A stretch of DNA of 64,000 nt, from NCBI RefSeq assembly GCF_022138605.1, contig NZ_JACBFS010000001.1:806001-870000 (forward strand), read 5' to 3'. Of the stretch, positions 52,580 to 61,151 are shown in pieces. The stretch is from Xanthobacter sp. NM-25 (GTDB taxonomy: Bacteria > Pseudomonadota > Alphaproteobacteria > Rhizobiales > Xanthobacteraceae). Position 1 is the first letter of the stretch. Every line of letters starts with the position of its first letter. The notes under the pieces were generated by a model. That model searched no databases, was not told the origin of the DNA, and was given only the letters and a program-made list of their open reading frames with translations. A program made the position numbers and the translations under genes.

Positions 52580-52603
52580 CCGCGCGGCCGGACAGCCGCG
52601 CGG
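52580..52603. terminator. Hairpin between panD and the convergent porin-like gene
   Basis: CCGCGCGGC-CGGACA-GCCGCGCGG forms a perfect 9-bp stem between convergent genes. There is no T-run, so its strength as a terminator is uncertain. Confidence 0.5.
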
Positions 52604-52638
52604 TTGGCGCAGGGCAGACGTGCGCCGGCGGGGCGCGA

Positions 52639-53289
52639 TCAGAACTTGTAGTTCACACCGACCCGCACGGTCTGGTTGTTACCCCCCGAATCGGCGCCGG
52701 CGATATCGTAATATTTGGAGCTGAGATCGGTATAGAGATACTCGGTCTTGGCGGTCCAATGATCGGTGAGGGCATATTCGAGCCCGGCGCCAGCGGTCCA
52801 GCCGGTGTGAGTCTGGGATTGGCTCAGCGCGCCGTAATCCAGGGTATTGTTACCCCAGGCGAAGCCGCCGGTGACATAGGGCAGCACCCGGCCGAAGGCA
52901 TAGCCGAGCCGGGCCCGCACCGTGCCGAAGGCGTTGAGCTTGCTGGACATGCCGAGGCCGCTGTCGGAGATGTCGCCACCATCCACATCGGCTTCGAGGC
53001 CGGCGACGACATTGTTCTGGAACTGGTAGTTCACGCCCAGCTGGCCGCCGCCGAACCAGCCCTTGGGAGAGAGCCCATAGGCATCGGCGAGGCCGGTGCC
53101 GCTGCTCCAACCGTAGCCGGCGTTGGCGCCGATATAAAAACCGGTCCAGGAAAAGGCCGGCGCCGGCATCGCCACCGGGGCCTTGGCCACCGTTGCCGGT
53201 CGGGACAGGTCGGCGGCAAGCGCCGGCGCTGCCGCGCCTCCCAGCGCCGCCATTGCGACAATCGCCCCCGCGAAAGATCCGCGCGTCAT
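52639..53289 (-). CDS. Omp25/31-type outer-membrane beta-barrel protein
   Basis: The 216-residue protein has a signal peptide (AIVAMAALGGAAAPALAAD), the conserved FSWTGFYIGANAGYGW opening of the family, alternating beta-strands and a terminal aromatic residue in RVGVNYKF that is recognised by the BAM machinery. Related proteins are abundant structural barrels in alphaproteobacterial outer membranes. A paralogue lies 199 nt upstream in the same direction with its own terminator, so the genes are separate units. AAGGAG is just before the ATG. Confidence 0.92.
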   Translation of the reverse strand: MTRGSFAGAIVAMAALGGAAAPALAADLSRPATVAKAPVAMPAPAFSWTGFYIGANAGYGWSSGTGLADAYGLSPKGWFGGGQLGVNYQFQNNVVAGLEADVDGGDISDSGLGMSSKLNAFGTVRARLGYAFGRVLPYVTGGFAWGNNTLDYGALSQSQTHTGWTAGAGLEYALTDHWTAKTEYLYTDLSSKYYDIAGADSGGNNQTVRVGVNYKF

Positions 53290-53431
53290 GGAAGCTCCTT
53301 CCGCTCACTGTGAGCGGGAAAAGCCTCGGCGCCGGCGGCGGCCGCCTCGTGGCGCCGCGACAGCGCCGGCGTGACCATAATTGGGCCCGGCGCACGAGCG
53401 CGTGAGCTGCCGGAAAGTCATGTGCTGCAAC

Positions 53432-53463
53432 GAAAAAGAGCTCCCCGGCCATGGCCGGGGAGC
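53432..53463 (-). terminator. Rho-independent terminator of the upstream barrel gene
   Basis: A 24-nt perfect palindrome (53440-53463, centred on CCATGG) is followed on the reverse strand by TCTTTTTCG. It lies 26 nt after the stop of the gene at 53489-54181. Confidence 0.93.
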
Positions 53464-53488
53464 CCCAAGACGCATCCGATGCGGTCGA

Positions 53489-54181
53489 TCAGAACTTGTA
53501 GTTCACGCCGGCCTTGACGGTGTTCATGCTGAAGCCCGAAGAGGCCACGTCGCCGCCGGGATACACGATCTTCTGGCCGTCGAAGTCGGCGTACAGATAC
53601 TCGGCCTTGACGGTCCAGTTGTTGGTGACGGCGTATTCGAGGCCACCACCGATGGTCCAGCCCCAGCTGGTGCTGTCGGCGGAGGCGCCGAGCGGGCCGG
53701 TGAAGTTGGTGTTGGCCCAGGCCGCGCCGCCGGTGAAGTACGGCAGGAAGCGGTCCATGGCATAGCCGAGACGGCCGCGGATGGTGCCGAAGTAGTCAAG
53801 GCTCTGCGAGGTGAAGCGGCCAGCCATGGGCCCGCCGATCAGCACGTTGTCCTTGCCCATGTCGGCGAACTCGAGGTCGGCCTCAAGGCCCACCACGACG
53901 TTGTTGGCGAACTGGAAGTTATAGCCGCCCTGCAGACCGCCGAACATGCCGTTGGCATCGCCGACGTTGTAGCTGTAGTTGATGCCGCCGGTGGCATAGT
54001 CGAACGAGTTCGACCCCCAGCCATAACCGACGTTGCCGCCGATGTAGAAGCCGGTCCAGGAGAACATCTGCACGGGCACCACCGCAGCCTTCACAGGATA
54101 GCGGGTCGACAGATCGGCGGCGGAGGCCGAACCAGCCAGGAGAGCGAGGGCAGAGACGCCCAGGAGGGCACGCTTCAACAT
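53489..54181 (-). CDS. Omp25/31-type outer-membrane beta-barrel protein (paralogue)
   Basis: The 230-residue barrel protein has a signal peptide (LLGVSALALLAGSASAAD), FSWTGFYIGGNVGYGW and a terminal KAGVNYKF. It aligns along its length with the product of 52639-53289, including YxFxNNVVxGLEAD in the middle, so the genes arose by duplication. A strong terminator follows. The upstream region is unusually AT-rich for this window, which would suit a strongly expressed outer-membrane protein gene. Confidence 0.93.
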   Translation of the reverse strand: MLKRALLGVSALALLAGSASAADLSTRYPVKAAVVPVQMFSWTGFYIGGNVGYGWGSNSFDYATGGINYSYNVGDANGMFGGLQGGYNFQFANNVVVGLEADLEFADMGKDNVLIGGPMAGRFTSQSLDYFGTIRGRLGYAMDRFLPYFTGGAAWANTNFTGPLGASADSTSWGWTIGGGLEYAVTNNWTVKAEYLYADFDGQKIVYPGGDVASSGFSMNTVKAGVNYKF

Positions 54182-54890
54182 GATGGATACCTTCTTCGTA
54201 ACTCTCGGTCCGCCCTAGGGGCCGCGACCGACGATGGATGACTTCATACCGACTGGCGCCGCGAACGTCTGTAGCGAACTCGCCACACCAGAAAAATCAA
54301 AAGCGGCAGGGATGTGGCAAATCGTTTCCAACTTCCTAACACATCCAGGCCGACTCAACGTCAAACAAGGCGAGATCGGGATTGACCACAGTTGCGCCTT
54401 ATTTTCCAAGAGCCAACATGGCTCCGAAAACTGCATCGATAGTTGAACCGCAGAAAGTGAATATTTCTTCTCCGATTCAACAATCACATTCCATATCAAC
54501 ACGAGCGTTCGGACGAAGAAGCTTTACGTACGGACACTCGATTTTTGCGATGCGTCTTCGCGCGCCACAACCTCCTCAACACCTGGACCCAGAAGGCATG
54601 GTGGCGTCGGCATCCTCGGCCCCACGCGCCGCGGCGGGGCACCCGGTCACCGCGCTTCGAGCCTGTGCCGCACTATCACAGCCGAAGCTTGCCCGGCTCT
54701 GACCTCACCGCATCTCCTAGCGACGTGCTGAACGCCAGGTAAATCAGACAACACATTGAAAAGTATTTGTGATTTTGACACCGACGCGGATGAGGCCGCC
54801 GCCACATCCCCCACCGCGCGCGATCGTGGTTGAGGAAAGGTTGCCAAGCGCCCTCTGGCTCTTCCCGGTCCCACTGCCTAAGTTGCCGGC
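54182..54890. other. 709-nt gene-free spacer with AT-rich core
   Basis: No open frame here has good coding features. The part from about 54270 to 54560 has clearly lower GC (about 42-50 percent by eye in sampled 60-nt blocks) than the flanking genes (near 70 percent). It should contain the promoters of the leftward barrel gene and, at its right end, of uvrC. A small RNA is possible, but I cannot identify one. Confidence 0.6.
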
Positions 54891-57065
54891 ATGAACGGCA
54901 AACGCCCCAATGAGTCCCACCGCGCACCACCGGAAGCGCCGCTGGCGGCCCCCTTCGCCGCAGCCGAAGCCACGGCCCCGGAGACCGGCGCCGCCCTGCC
55001 CGAGGCGGGCGCCTCCCCGCTCTTGCGCGAAACGCCGGAGGACGTGCCGGAAGCCTCCGAACTCGCCATCGGCCGCGCCGCCATCATCCATGCGGTGAAG
55101 CACGCGCCCACCGGCCCCGGCGTCTACCGCATGCTGTCGGTGGATGGCACGGTGCTCTATGTGGGCAAGGCCAAGAGCATCAAGAAGCGGGTGCTGAGCT
55201 ATACCCGCCCGGTGGGCCACACCAACCGCATCGCCCGCATGATCGCGGCCACCGCGCGCATGGAGTTCGTCTCCACCCGCACCGAGCCGGAAGCGCTGCT
55301 GCTGGAAGCCAACCTCATCAAGCAGCTGAAGCCGCGCTTCAACGTGCTGCTGCGCGACGACAAGTCCTTTCCCTACATCCTCATCACCGCCGACCACGCG
55401 GCGCCGCAGATCCTCAAGCATCGCGGTGCCCGCAACCGGCCGGGGGATTATTACGGGCCGTTCGCCAGCGTCTGGGCGGTGGATCGCACCATCAACGCCC
55501 TGGAGCGGGCGTTCCTGCTGCGCTCCTGCTCGGACAGCTATTTCGAGAACCGCTCCCGGCCCTGCCTGCTCTACCAGATCAAGCGCTGCGCCGGCCCCTG
55601 CACGGGCGAGATCGAGGAGCGGGATTACGCTCAGCTGGTGCGCGAGGCGAAAGCCTTCCTCTCCGGCCGCTCCCGCGCCATCAAGGAAGAGCTGGCCCAG
55701 GAGATGGAGCAGGCCGCCGAGGCGCTGGAGTTCGAGCGCGCGGCGCGGCTGCGCGATCGTCTGGCGGCCCTCTCCGCCGTGCAGGGCACCCAGGGCATCA
55801 ATCCCCATTCGGTGGAGGAGGCGGATGTGTTCGCCTGCCACCAGGAGGGCGGGGCCACCTGCATCGAGGTGTTCTTCTTCCGCACCGGCCAGAACTGGGG
55901 CAACCGCGCCTATTACCCGCGCGCCGACCGCTCGCTGGATGAAGCGGAGGTGCTGGGCGCCTTCCTCTCGCAATTCTACGAGGACAAACCGGCGCCCCAC
56001 CTCATCCTCCTGTCCCACAAGGTGGAGGAGCAGGCGCTGCTGGCCGAGGCCCTCTCGGAGAAGGCGGGCTTCAAGGTGGAGATCGCCGCGCCCCAGCGGG
56101 GCGAGAAGCGCGATCTCGTCAACCACGCCCTGCAGAACGCCCGCGAGGCGCTCGGCCGCACCCTGGCGGAAACCGCCACCCAGGCGCGGCTGCTGGAGGG
56201 CGTCGCCCAGGCCTTCCACCTGCCGCACCCGCCCCAGCGCATCGAGGTCTATGACAATTCCCACATCATGGGCACCAATGCGGTGGGCGGCATGATCGTG
56301 GCCGGGCCGGAAGGCTTCCGCAAATCGCAATATCGCAAGTTCAACATCAAGTCGGCTGACCTCGTGCCCGGCGACGACTTCGGCATGATGCGCGAGGTGC
56401 TGCGCCGCAGATTCTCCCGACTGCTGAAGGAAGCCCCGCTGGGGGAAGAGGAGGCGGAAGCCCCACCGCCGGAGGAACAGGCGGACGCACCCACCCTGGA
56501 GAATGCTCCGCAGGCGCCACGGGACACCGATCTGCCCGAGGCCACCGACGGCGAGACGGAGGCCGACGAGCAGGATGGCCCGCTGCCCGATGCGGATGCC
56601 GCCTCGCCCTGGCCTGATCTGGTGCTCATCGACGGCGGCCTCGGCCAGCTCAATGTGGCGCGGGAGGTGCTGTCCGAGCTCGGCATCACCACTGTGCCCC
56701 TGGTGGGCATCGCCAAGGGGCTCGACCGCGAGGCCGGGCGCGAGCAATTCTTCATTCCCGGCCAGAAGCCGTTCCGCATGGAGCCGCGCGACCCGGTGCT
56801 CTATTTCATCCAGCGCCTGCGCGATGAAGCCCACCGCTTCGCCATCGGCTCCCACCGGGCGCGGCGCAAGAAGGACATCACCGAGGCGGGGCTGCAGGCC
56901 ATTCCCGGCGTCGGCCCCACCCGGAAGCGGGCGCTGCTGCGTCACTTCGGCACCCTCAAGGCCATCGAACGCGCAGCGCTCGCCGATCTTGAACAAGTAT
57001 CTGGAATCAATGCCACAACCGCGAAAGCGGTCTATGATTATTTCCACGAGCGCCCGGCTTCGTGA
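54891..57065 (+). CDS. uvrC: Excinuclease ABC subunit C
   Basis: The 724-residue UvrC makes both incisions in nucleotide excision repair. The GIY-YIG domain begins at about residue 69 (GPGVYRML...VLYVGKAKSIKKRV), and the Cys cluster CLLYQIKRCAGPC follows. The UVR motif is near residue 270, the RNase H-like nuclease (YDNSHIMGTNAVGGM, LVLIDGGLGQL) comes next and the tandem helix-hairpin-helix (IPGVGPTRKRALLRHFG) ends the protein. Two additions are notable: a 60-residue Ala/Pro-rich N-terminal extension and an acidic insert of about 65 residues (roughly 515-575) inside the nuclease domain. Both are common in this order. Confidence 0.96.
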   Translation: MNGKRPNESHRAPPEAPLAAPFAAAEATAPETGAALPEAGASPLLRETPEDVPEASELAIGRAAIIHAVKHAPTGPGVYRMLSVDGTVLYVGKAKSIKKRVLSYTRPVGHTNRIARMIAATARMEFVSTRTEPEALLLEANLIKQLKPRFNVLLRDDKSFPYILITADHAAPQILKHRGARNRPGDYYGPFASVWAVDRTINALERAFLLRSCSDSYFENRSRPCLLYQIKRCAGPCTGEIEERDYAQLVREAKAFLSGRSRAIKEELAQEMEQAAEALEFERAARLRDRLAALSAVQGTQGINPHSVEEADVFACHQEGGATCIEVFFFRTGQNWGNRAYYPRADRSLDEAEVLGAFLSQFYEDKPAPHLILLSHKVEEQALLAEALSEKAGFKVEIAAPQRGEKRDLVNHALQNAREALGRTLAETATQARLLEGVAQAFHLPHPPQRIEVYDNSHIMGTNAVGGMIVAGPEGFRKSQYRKFNIKSADLVPGDDFGMMREVLRRRFSRLLKEAPLGEEEAEAPPPEEQADAPTLENAPQAPRDTDLPEATDGETEADEQDGPLPDADAASPWPDLVLIDGGLGQLNVAREVLSELGITTVPLVGIAKGLDREAGREQFFIPGQKPFRMEPRDPVLYFIQRLRDEAHRFAIGSHRARRKKDITEAGLQAIPGVGPTRKRALLRHFGTLKAIERAALADLEQVSGINATTAKAVYDYFHERPAS

Positions 57066-57159
57066 GGCGCCCTCCCCCCGGCGCGGGTTTCCCCGGTCCG
57101 CGTCGCGCATTAAACAGGGGATCGCAAGCTACCTGATCTGCATCCGCGAAGTGACGAGC

Positions 57160-57786
57160 ATGGCTGAGGCCGCAACGCGCACCACTCCTTCACCCGGCCG
57201 GGGCCACGCCCTCTCCGTGCCCAATCTCCTGACCTATGCGCGCTGCATCGCGGTGCCGCTGGTGGCCGCCTGCCTGTTCTGGTCGGACATCCTGCACGGC
57301 GGCCTGTGGCTGCGCTGGGTGGCGCTGGCCATCTACATCGCCGCTGCGGTGACCGACTTCTTCGACGGCTACCTCGCCCGCGCCTGGCAGCAGCAATCGG
57401 CCATCGGCCGCATGCTCGACCCCATCGCCGACAAGCTGCTGGTCTCCACCTCGCTGCTGATGCTGGCCTCCGACGGCACCATTCGCGGCTGGTCCCTGTG
57501 GGCGGCCATCGTCATCCTGTGCCGCGAGATCCTGGTCTCGGGCCTGCGGGAGTTCCTGGCGGAGCTGCGGGTCTCGGTGCCGGTGTCCCGTCTCGCCAAG
57601 TGGAAAACCACCGTGCAACTGGTGGCAGTCGGCGTGCTCATCACCGGCCAGGCCGGCGAGCGGGTGCTGCCGGGGGTGACCCTCGCCGGCCTGAGCCTGC
57701 TGTGGATCGCCGCCGTGCTGACCCTCTATACCGGCTACGACTACTTCCGCGCCGGCGCCCGCCACCTGGTGGAGGACGAGGCATGA
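57160..57786 (+). CDS. pgsA: Phosphatidylglycerophosphate synthase
   Basis: This 208-residue CDP-alcohol phosphatidyltransferase in the inner membrane joins CDP-diacylglycerol and glycerol-3-phosphate, the first step to phosphatidylglycerol. The full signature D-x2-DG-x2-AR-x8-G-x3-D-x3-D is present, starting in VTDFFDGYLARAW. Four to six hydrophobic segments are visible, beginning with VPNLLTYARCIAVPLVAA. The ATG at 57160 starts MAEAATRT; the frame is open upstream, but only inside uvrC. Its stop overlaps moaD by 4 nt. uvrC-pgsA-moaD-moaE is a common order in alphaproteobacteria. Confidence 0.96.
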   Translation: MAEAATRTTPSPGRGHALSVPNLLTYARCIAVPLVAACLFWSDILHGGLWLRWVALAIYIAAAVTDFFDGYLARAWQQQSAIGRMLDPIADKLLVSTSLLMLASDGTIRGWSLWAAIVILCREILVSGLREFLAELRVSVPVSRLAKWKTTVQLVAVGVLITGQAGERVLPGVTLAGLSLLWIAAVLTLYTGYDYFRAGARHLVEDEA

Positions 57787-58034
57787 GGGTGCTCTATTTC
57801 GCCTGGCTGCGCGAACGGGTGGGCCTGGGCGAGGAAGAGGTGAGCCCGCCGGCCACGGTGGTCACCGTGGCGGATCTGGCCCGCTGGCTGGCGGCGCGCG
57901 ACGACGCCCACGCCCACGCCTTCACCGACCCCGCCGTGGTGCGTGCCGCCCTCGACCGGCGCCATGTGAAGCCCGACACCCCCTTGGGCGCGGCCCGCGA
58001 GGTGGCCTTCTTCCCGCCCATGACCGGGGGCTGA
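57783..58034 (+). CDS. moaD: Molybdopterin synthase sulfur carrier subunit
   Basis: The 83-residue ubiquitin-like protein ends in Gly-Gly (PPMTGG), which is activated and thiocarboxylated to donate sulfur to the molybdenum cofactor. VLYFAWLRERVGL at the start is the usual MoaD opening. It overlaps pgsA by 4 nt and is 3 nt before moaE, its partner subunit. Its product is needed for the Mo hydroxylase encoded at 16.1-20.5 kb. Confidence 0.95.
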   Translation: MRVLYFAWLRERVGLGEEEVSPPATVVTVADLARWLAARDDAHAHAFTDPAVVRAALDRRHVKPDTPLGAAREVAFFPPMTGG

Positions 58035-58037
58035 GGG

Positions 58038-58604
58038 ATGACGCCCGCGGCCGCCCCGGAAGCGATCTTTCATGTCGCCGTTCAGGCGGCTCCGTTCGAC
58101 ACGGCGACGCAGATCGCGCGCCTCGCCCGGGGTCGCACCAACATGGGCGCGGTGGTGACCTTCACCGGCCTGTGCCGGGCCGACGCCGGCGACGCGCCAC
58201 TCACCGCCCTGGTGCTGGAGCATTATCCGGGCATGGCGGAGGAAGAGATCACCCGTCACCTGGACACCGCCCGCGCCCGCTGGCCACTGCAGGGCGCGAT
58301 CATCATCCATCGCCACGGGCGGATCGTGCCGGGCGAGCCCATCGTCCTGGTGGTCACCGCCTCCGCCCATCGGGCGGCAGCCTTCGCGGCGGCGGAATTC
58401 CTGATGGATTGGCTGAAGACCAGCGCCCCCTTCTGGAAGAAAGAGGAGCGGGCCGCCCATCACGGAGGCTGGGTCGCGGCCAAGGCCGCCGATGATCAGG
58501 CCGCCGCCCGCTGGAGCCCGCCCGCCCAACAAGGGCAGAAGGATGGGCCCGAAGATGGGCCGAAGGCGGCGCCCGAAAGCGAATCGAAGGACGGTAGCCG
58601 TTAA
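58038..58604 (+). CDS. moaE: Molybdopterin synthase catalytic subunit
   Basis: The 188-residue large subunit of molybdopterin synthase converts precursor Z (cPMP) to molybdopterin with MoaD. Recognisable segments are GAVVTFTGLCRAD, LEHYPGMAEEEI, IHRHGRIVPGEPIVLVVTAS and the catalytic Lys region LKTSAPFWKKE. The C-terminal 40 residues (from about 150) are a variable hydrophilic tail rich in Gly, Pro and Lys. It is the last gene of the pgsA-moaD-moaE unit. Confidence 0.95.
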   Translation: MTPAAAPEAIFHVAVQAAPFDTATQIARLARGRTNMGAVVTFTGLCRADAGDAPLTALVLEHYPGMAEEEITRHLDTARARWPLQGAIIIHRHGRIVPGEPIVLVVTASAHRAAAFAAAEFLMDWLKTSAPFWKKEERAAHHGGWVAAKAADDQAAARWSPPAQQGQKDGPEDGPKAAPESESKDGSR

Positions 58605-58963
58605 CCATACACGGAATCACCCCTCCCCCCGCAAGCCCCCCGGGGCGGGCCTCGCGGCGGTCGTATCGCCTGTGATTTTTCTACCGTGGGACGCAGCGCC
58701 GCCGGCCGTAATGCGAGCCACAGCGCGACTGATTCCCTCTGCGTGCGTCAGATCCGCTTTTCTCACAAGCACTTGTGGACAGGCCGCCAAGCCCTGCGGC
58801 GACAGGATCGGGCACCCCCCGCCGGTGGGCCGCCGGGAGGTTCTCTTTGAAAACCGGCGAGAACTGGCTAAAAGAAATGTGATGAGACCCAGTCGTTTCC
58901 CGTGCCCCCGGGATCAAGCGGACACGCTCGGGTTGATAATGTCCTGATGGGTGGAGCTGAGCG
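58605..58963. other. 359-nt gene-free spacer upstream of an uncharacterised gene
   Basis: No credible coding frame is present. GTTCTC at about 58840 and GAGAAC at about 58859 form an inverted repeat around 13 nt, close to a TTGAAA that could be a -35 box. This is probably the promoter of the gene at 58964. Confidence 0.45.
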
Positions 58964-59509
58964 ATGGAGAGCCCCCGCGTTTATGTGTACCAGTTCGCCA
59001 CCGGCGCCCAATGGGCCGCGGGTGACAGCGTGGAGACCTATCTCCGTCGCCTGCTGGATGTGGACTTCATTCAGAACCTGCGTGCTGACCGGCTCGCCGC
59101 TCTGACCAGCTTCCTGGACGAGGCGTTCCAGCTGGCCCATTCGCTGGGCTGGACCGGCACCGCCCGCGAGGCGCCGCAGATGTTCTCCCTGCCGGGCATG
59201 CCGGTGGACGAGGAGGTCTATATGGTGGCCTGGGAGCAGGAGGACGGCATCGCCTTCATCGCCTCTCCCTTCCCGCTGCCCTGGCTTGATGCCAAGGCCT
59301 CGCGCACCACGGATTCGAGCCGCGCCGTTCCGGTGTCGGACGCCCGTCCCGCCCCGGCCACCAGCCGGCCGCAACCCCTGGAAGTGGCTCCGGCCAGCGC
59401 CCGGGAGGACGCCCGCGACCCTTTTTCGGATTTCGTGCGCCGCGATGAGGCGGCGCGCCTGACCCGCGAGCCGGGTCAGGAAGAAGAAGCGGGACGTCGC
59501 TTCTTCTGA
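58964..59509 (+). CDS. Uncharacterised acidic 181-residue protein
   Basis: I do not recognise the family. The first 110 residues look folded and globular (MESPRVYVYQFATGAQWAAGD, DFIQNLRADRLAALTSFLDEAFQLA, EEVYMVAWEQEDGIAFIASPFPLPWL read in parts). The remainder is a Pro/Ala/Arg-rich tail ending GRRFF. There is no signal peptide or membrane helix. The gene has its own upstream spacer and a good terminator, so it is monocistronic and probably real. The regular codon pattern fits the rest of the window. No function can be given. Confidence 0.75.
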   Translation: MESPRVYVYQFATGAQWAAGDSVETYLRRLLDVDFIQNLRADRLAALTSFLDEAFQLAHSLGWTGTAREAPQMFSLPGMPVDEEVYMVAWEQEDGIAFIASPFPLPWLDAKASRTTDSSRAVPVSDARPAPATSRPQPLEVAPASAREDARDPFSDFVRRDEAARLTREPGQEEEAGRRFF

Positions 59510-59543
59510 GCCGGGGGCGGCCCTGCCGCCTTCCGCAAGAGAT

Positions 59544-59573
59544 GGCCGGTGAGCCCTGCTCGCCGGCCTTTTT
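59544..59573 (+). terminator. Rho-independent terminator
   Basis: GGCCGGTGAGC pairs with GCTCGCCGGCC (one G-T wobble) around a 3-nt loop and is followed by five T. It lies 34 nt after the uncharacterised gene and before the MFS gene. Confidence 0.9.
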
Positions 59574-59707
59574 GTTTGCTGGCACGGCCTGCCGGGATCT
59601 CCCCGCCCAAGGGAAGAGCACCCGACGCTCACGACGATGTGGCGCCCGCCCCCTTCATCCTGCGGCGAAACTGACCTAAAGAGGCGATCCGCCGTCAGGA
59701 TTGCCCC

Positions 59708-61144
59708 GTGTCCCGCCTTGCTCTGCCTCCGCAGGTCCTCATTCCCCTCATCGTCGCGTGCGCCCTGTTCATGGAGCAGGTGGACGCCACGGTCATCGCC
59801 ACCTCCCTGCCCGCCATCGCCGCCGACCTCCACGAGGATCCGGTGGCGCTCAAGCTGGCGTTGACCTCCTATCTGCTGTCCCTGGCGGTGTTCATTCCCG
59901 CCAGCGGCTGGGCGGCCGATCGCTATGGCGCGCGCACGGTCTTCCGCTCCGCCATCGTCATCTTCACCATTGGCTCGGTGCTCTGCGGTCTGTCCACGTC
60001 GCTTGGCGACTTCGTGCTCTATCGCATCATCCAGGGGCTGGGCGGGGCCATGATGGTGCCGGTGGGCCGGCTGGTCATCCTGCGCTCAGTGCCCAAGACC
60101 GAGCTGGTCTCGGCGCTCGCCTGGCTGACCATTCCGGCCCTGCTGGGGCCGGTGTTCGGGCCGCCCCTGGGTGGCTTCATCACCACCTATTTCAACTGGC
60201 GGCTCATCTTCTTCATCAACGTGCCCATGGGCATCCTGGGCGTGTTCCTCGCCACCCGCTTCATCGAGAATGTGCGGGAAGAGGACGTGCCGCCGCTTGA
60301 TCTCAAGGGGCTCGTGCTCTCGGGCGTCGGCCTGGCCGGCGTGGTGTTCGGCTTCGCGGTGCTGGGCCAGGAGCTGGTGCCGCTGTGGGTGGCGCTGCTG
60401 GTGGGCGGCATCGGCCTCATCGCGCTCGCCGCCTATGTGCACCACGCCCACCACACGCCGCACGCGGTCATCGACCTCCGGCTCCTGCGCTATCCCACCT
60501 TCCGTGCCGGCGTGGTGGGCGGCTCGCTGTTCCGGGTGGGCATCGGCGCCCTGCCCTTCCTGCTGCCGCTGATGCTGCAGCTCTCCTTCGGCCTGTCGGC
60601 CTTCGCCTCGGGCCTGCTCACCTTCGCCGCCTCCGCCGGCGCCATGATCATGAAGTTCACCGCAGCGCCACTGCTGCGCCGGCTCGGCTACAAGCGAGTG
60701 CTGGTGATCAACGCTCTGGTGTCGGCCGGCTTCGTGGCCATCAACGCCCTGTTCACGCCCTTCACCCCGCACTGGATCATCACCATGCTGCTGCTGGCGG
60801 GCGGCTTCCTGCGCTCGCTGCAGTTCACCGCCCTCAATGCGCTGAGCTATGCCGAGGTGGAGGCGGAGGAAATGAGCCGCGCCACCTCCTTCGCCAGCGT
60901 CGCGCAGCAGGTGTCCCTGTCCATGGGGGTGGCGCTGGCAGGATTCGTGCTGGAGTTCATGCGGGGCGAGCGGGGCGAAACCCACGTCACCCAGAACGAC
61001 TTCACGGTGGCCTTCGTGGCGGTGGCGCTGGTGAGCGCCCTCTCCTTCTTCTACTTCATCCGCCTGCCGAAGAATGCCGGCGCCCAGCTCTCCGGCTCCA
61101 AGCCCGAGCTGGCCGACCCGCGCGGCGAGGTGGAGCACCCCTGA
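59708..61144 (+). CDS. MFS exporter, DHA2 (EmrB/QacA-like) family
   Basis: The 478-residue inner-membrane transporter has 14 predicted helices. The DHA2 hallmark FMEQVDATVIATSLPAIA in helix 1, AADRYGARTVF in the first cytoplasmic loop and GPVFGPPLGGFITTYFNWR in helix 5 (motif C type) are clear. It exports drugs or organic compounds with proton exchange. The start is a GTG at 59708. No EmrA-type adaptor or regulator is adjacent, so its substrate and control are unknown. It is convergent with rlmE, 7 nt apart. Confidence 0.93.
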   Translation: MSRLALPPQVLIPLIVACALFMEQVDATVIATSLPAIAADLHEDPVALKLALTSYLLSLAVFIPASGWAADRYGARTVFRSAIVIFTIGSVLCGLSTSLGDFVLYRIIQGLGGAMMVPVGRLVILRSVPKTELVSALAWLTIPALLGPVFGPPLGGFITTYFNWRLIFFINVPMGILGVFLATRFIENVREEDVPPLDLKGLVLSGVGLAGVVFGFAVLGQELVPLWVALLVGGIGLIALAAYVHHAHHTPHAVIDLRLLRYPTFRAGVVGGSLFRVGIGALPFLLPLMLQLSFGLSAFASGLLTFAASAGAMIMKFTAAPLLRRLGYKRVLVINALVSAGFVAINALFTPFTPHWIITMLLLAGGFLRSLQFTALNALSYAEVEAEEMSRATSFASVAQQVSLSMGVALAGFVLEFMRGERGETHVTQNDFTVAFVAVALVSALSFFYFIRLPKNAGAQLSGSKPELADPRGEVEHP

Positions 61145-61151
61145 GGGCGGC

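Noticed and set aside
54215..54702. Three short open frames (70-106 codons) in the AT-rich spacer
   Set aside because: They overlap on both strands, lack ribosome-binding sites and show no motif or coding-like composition.
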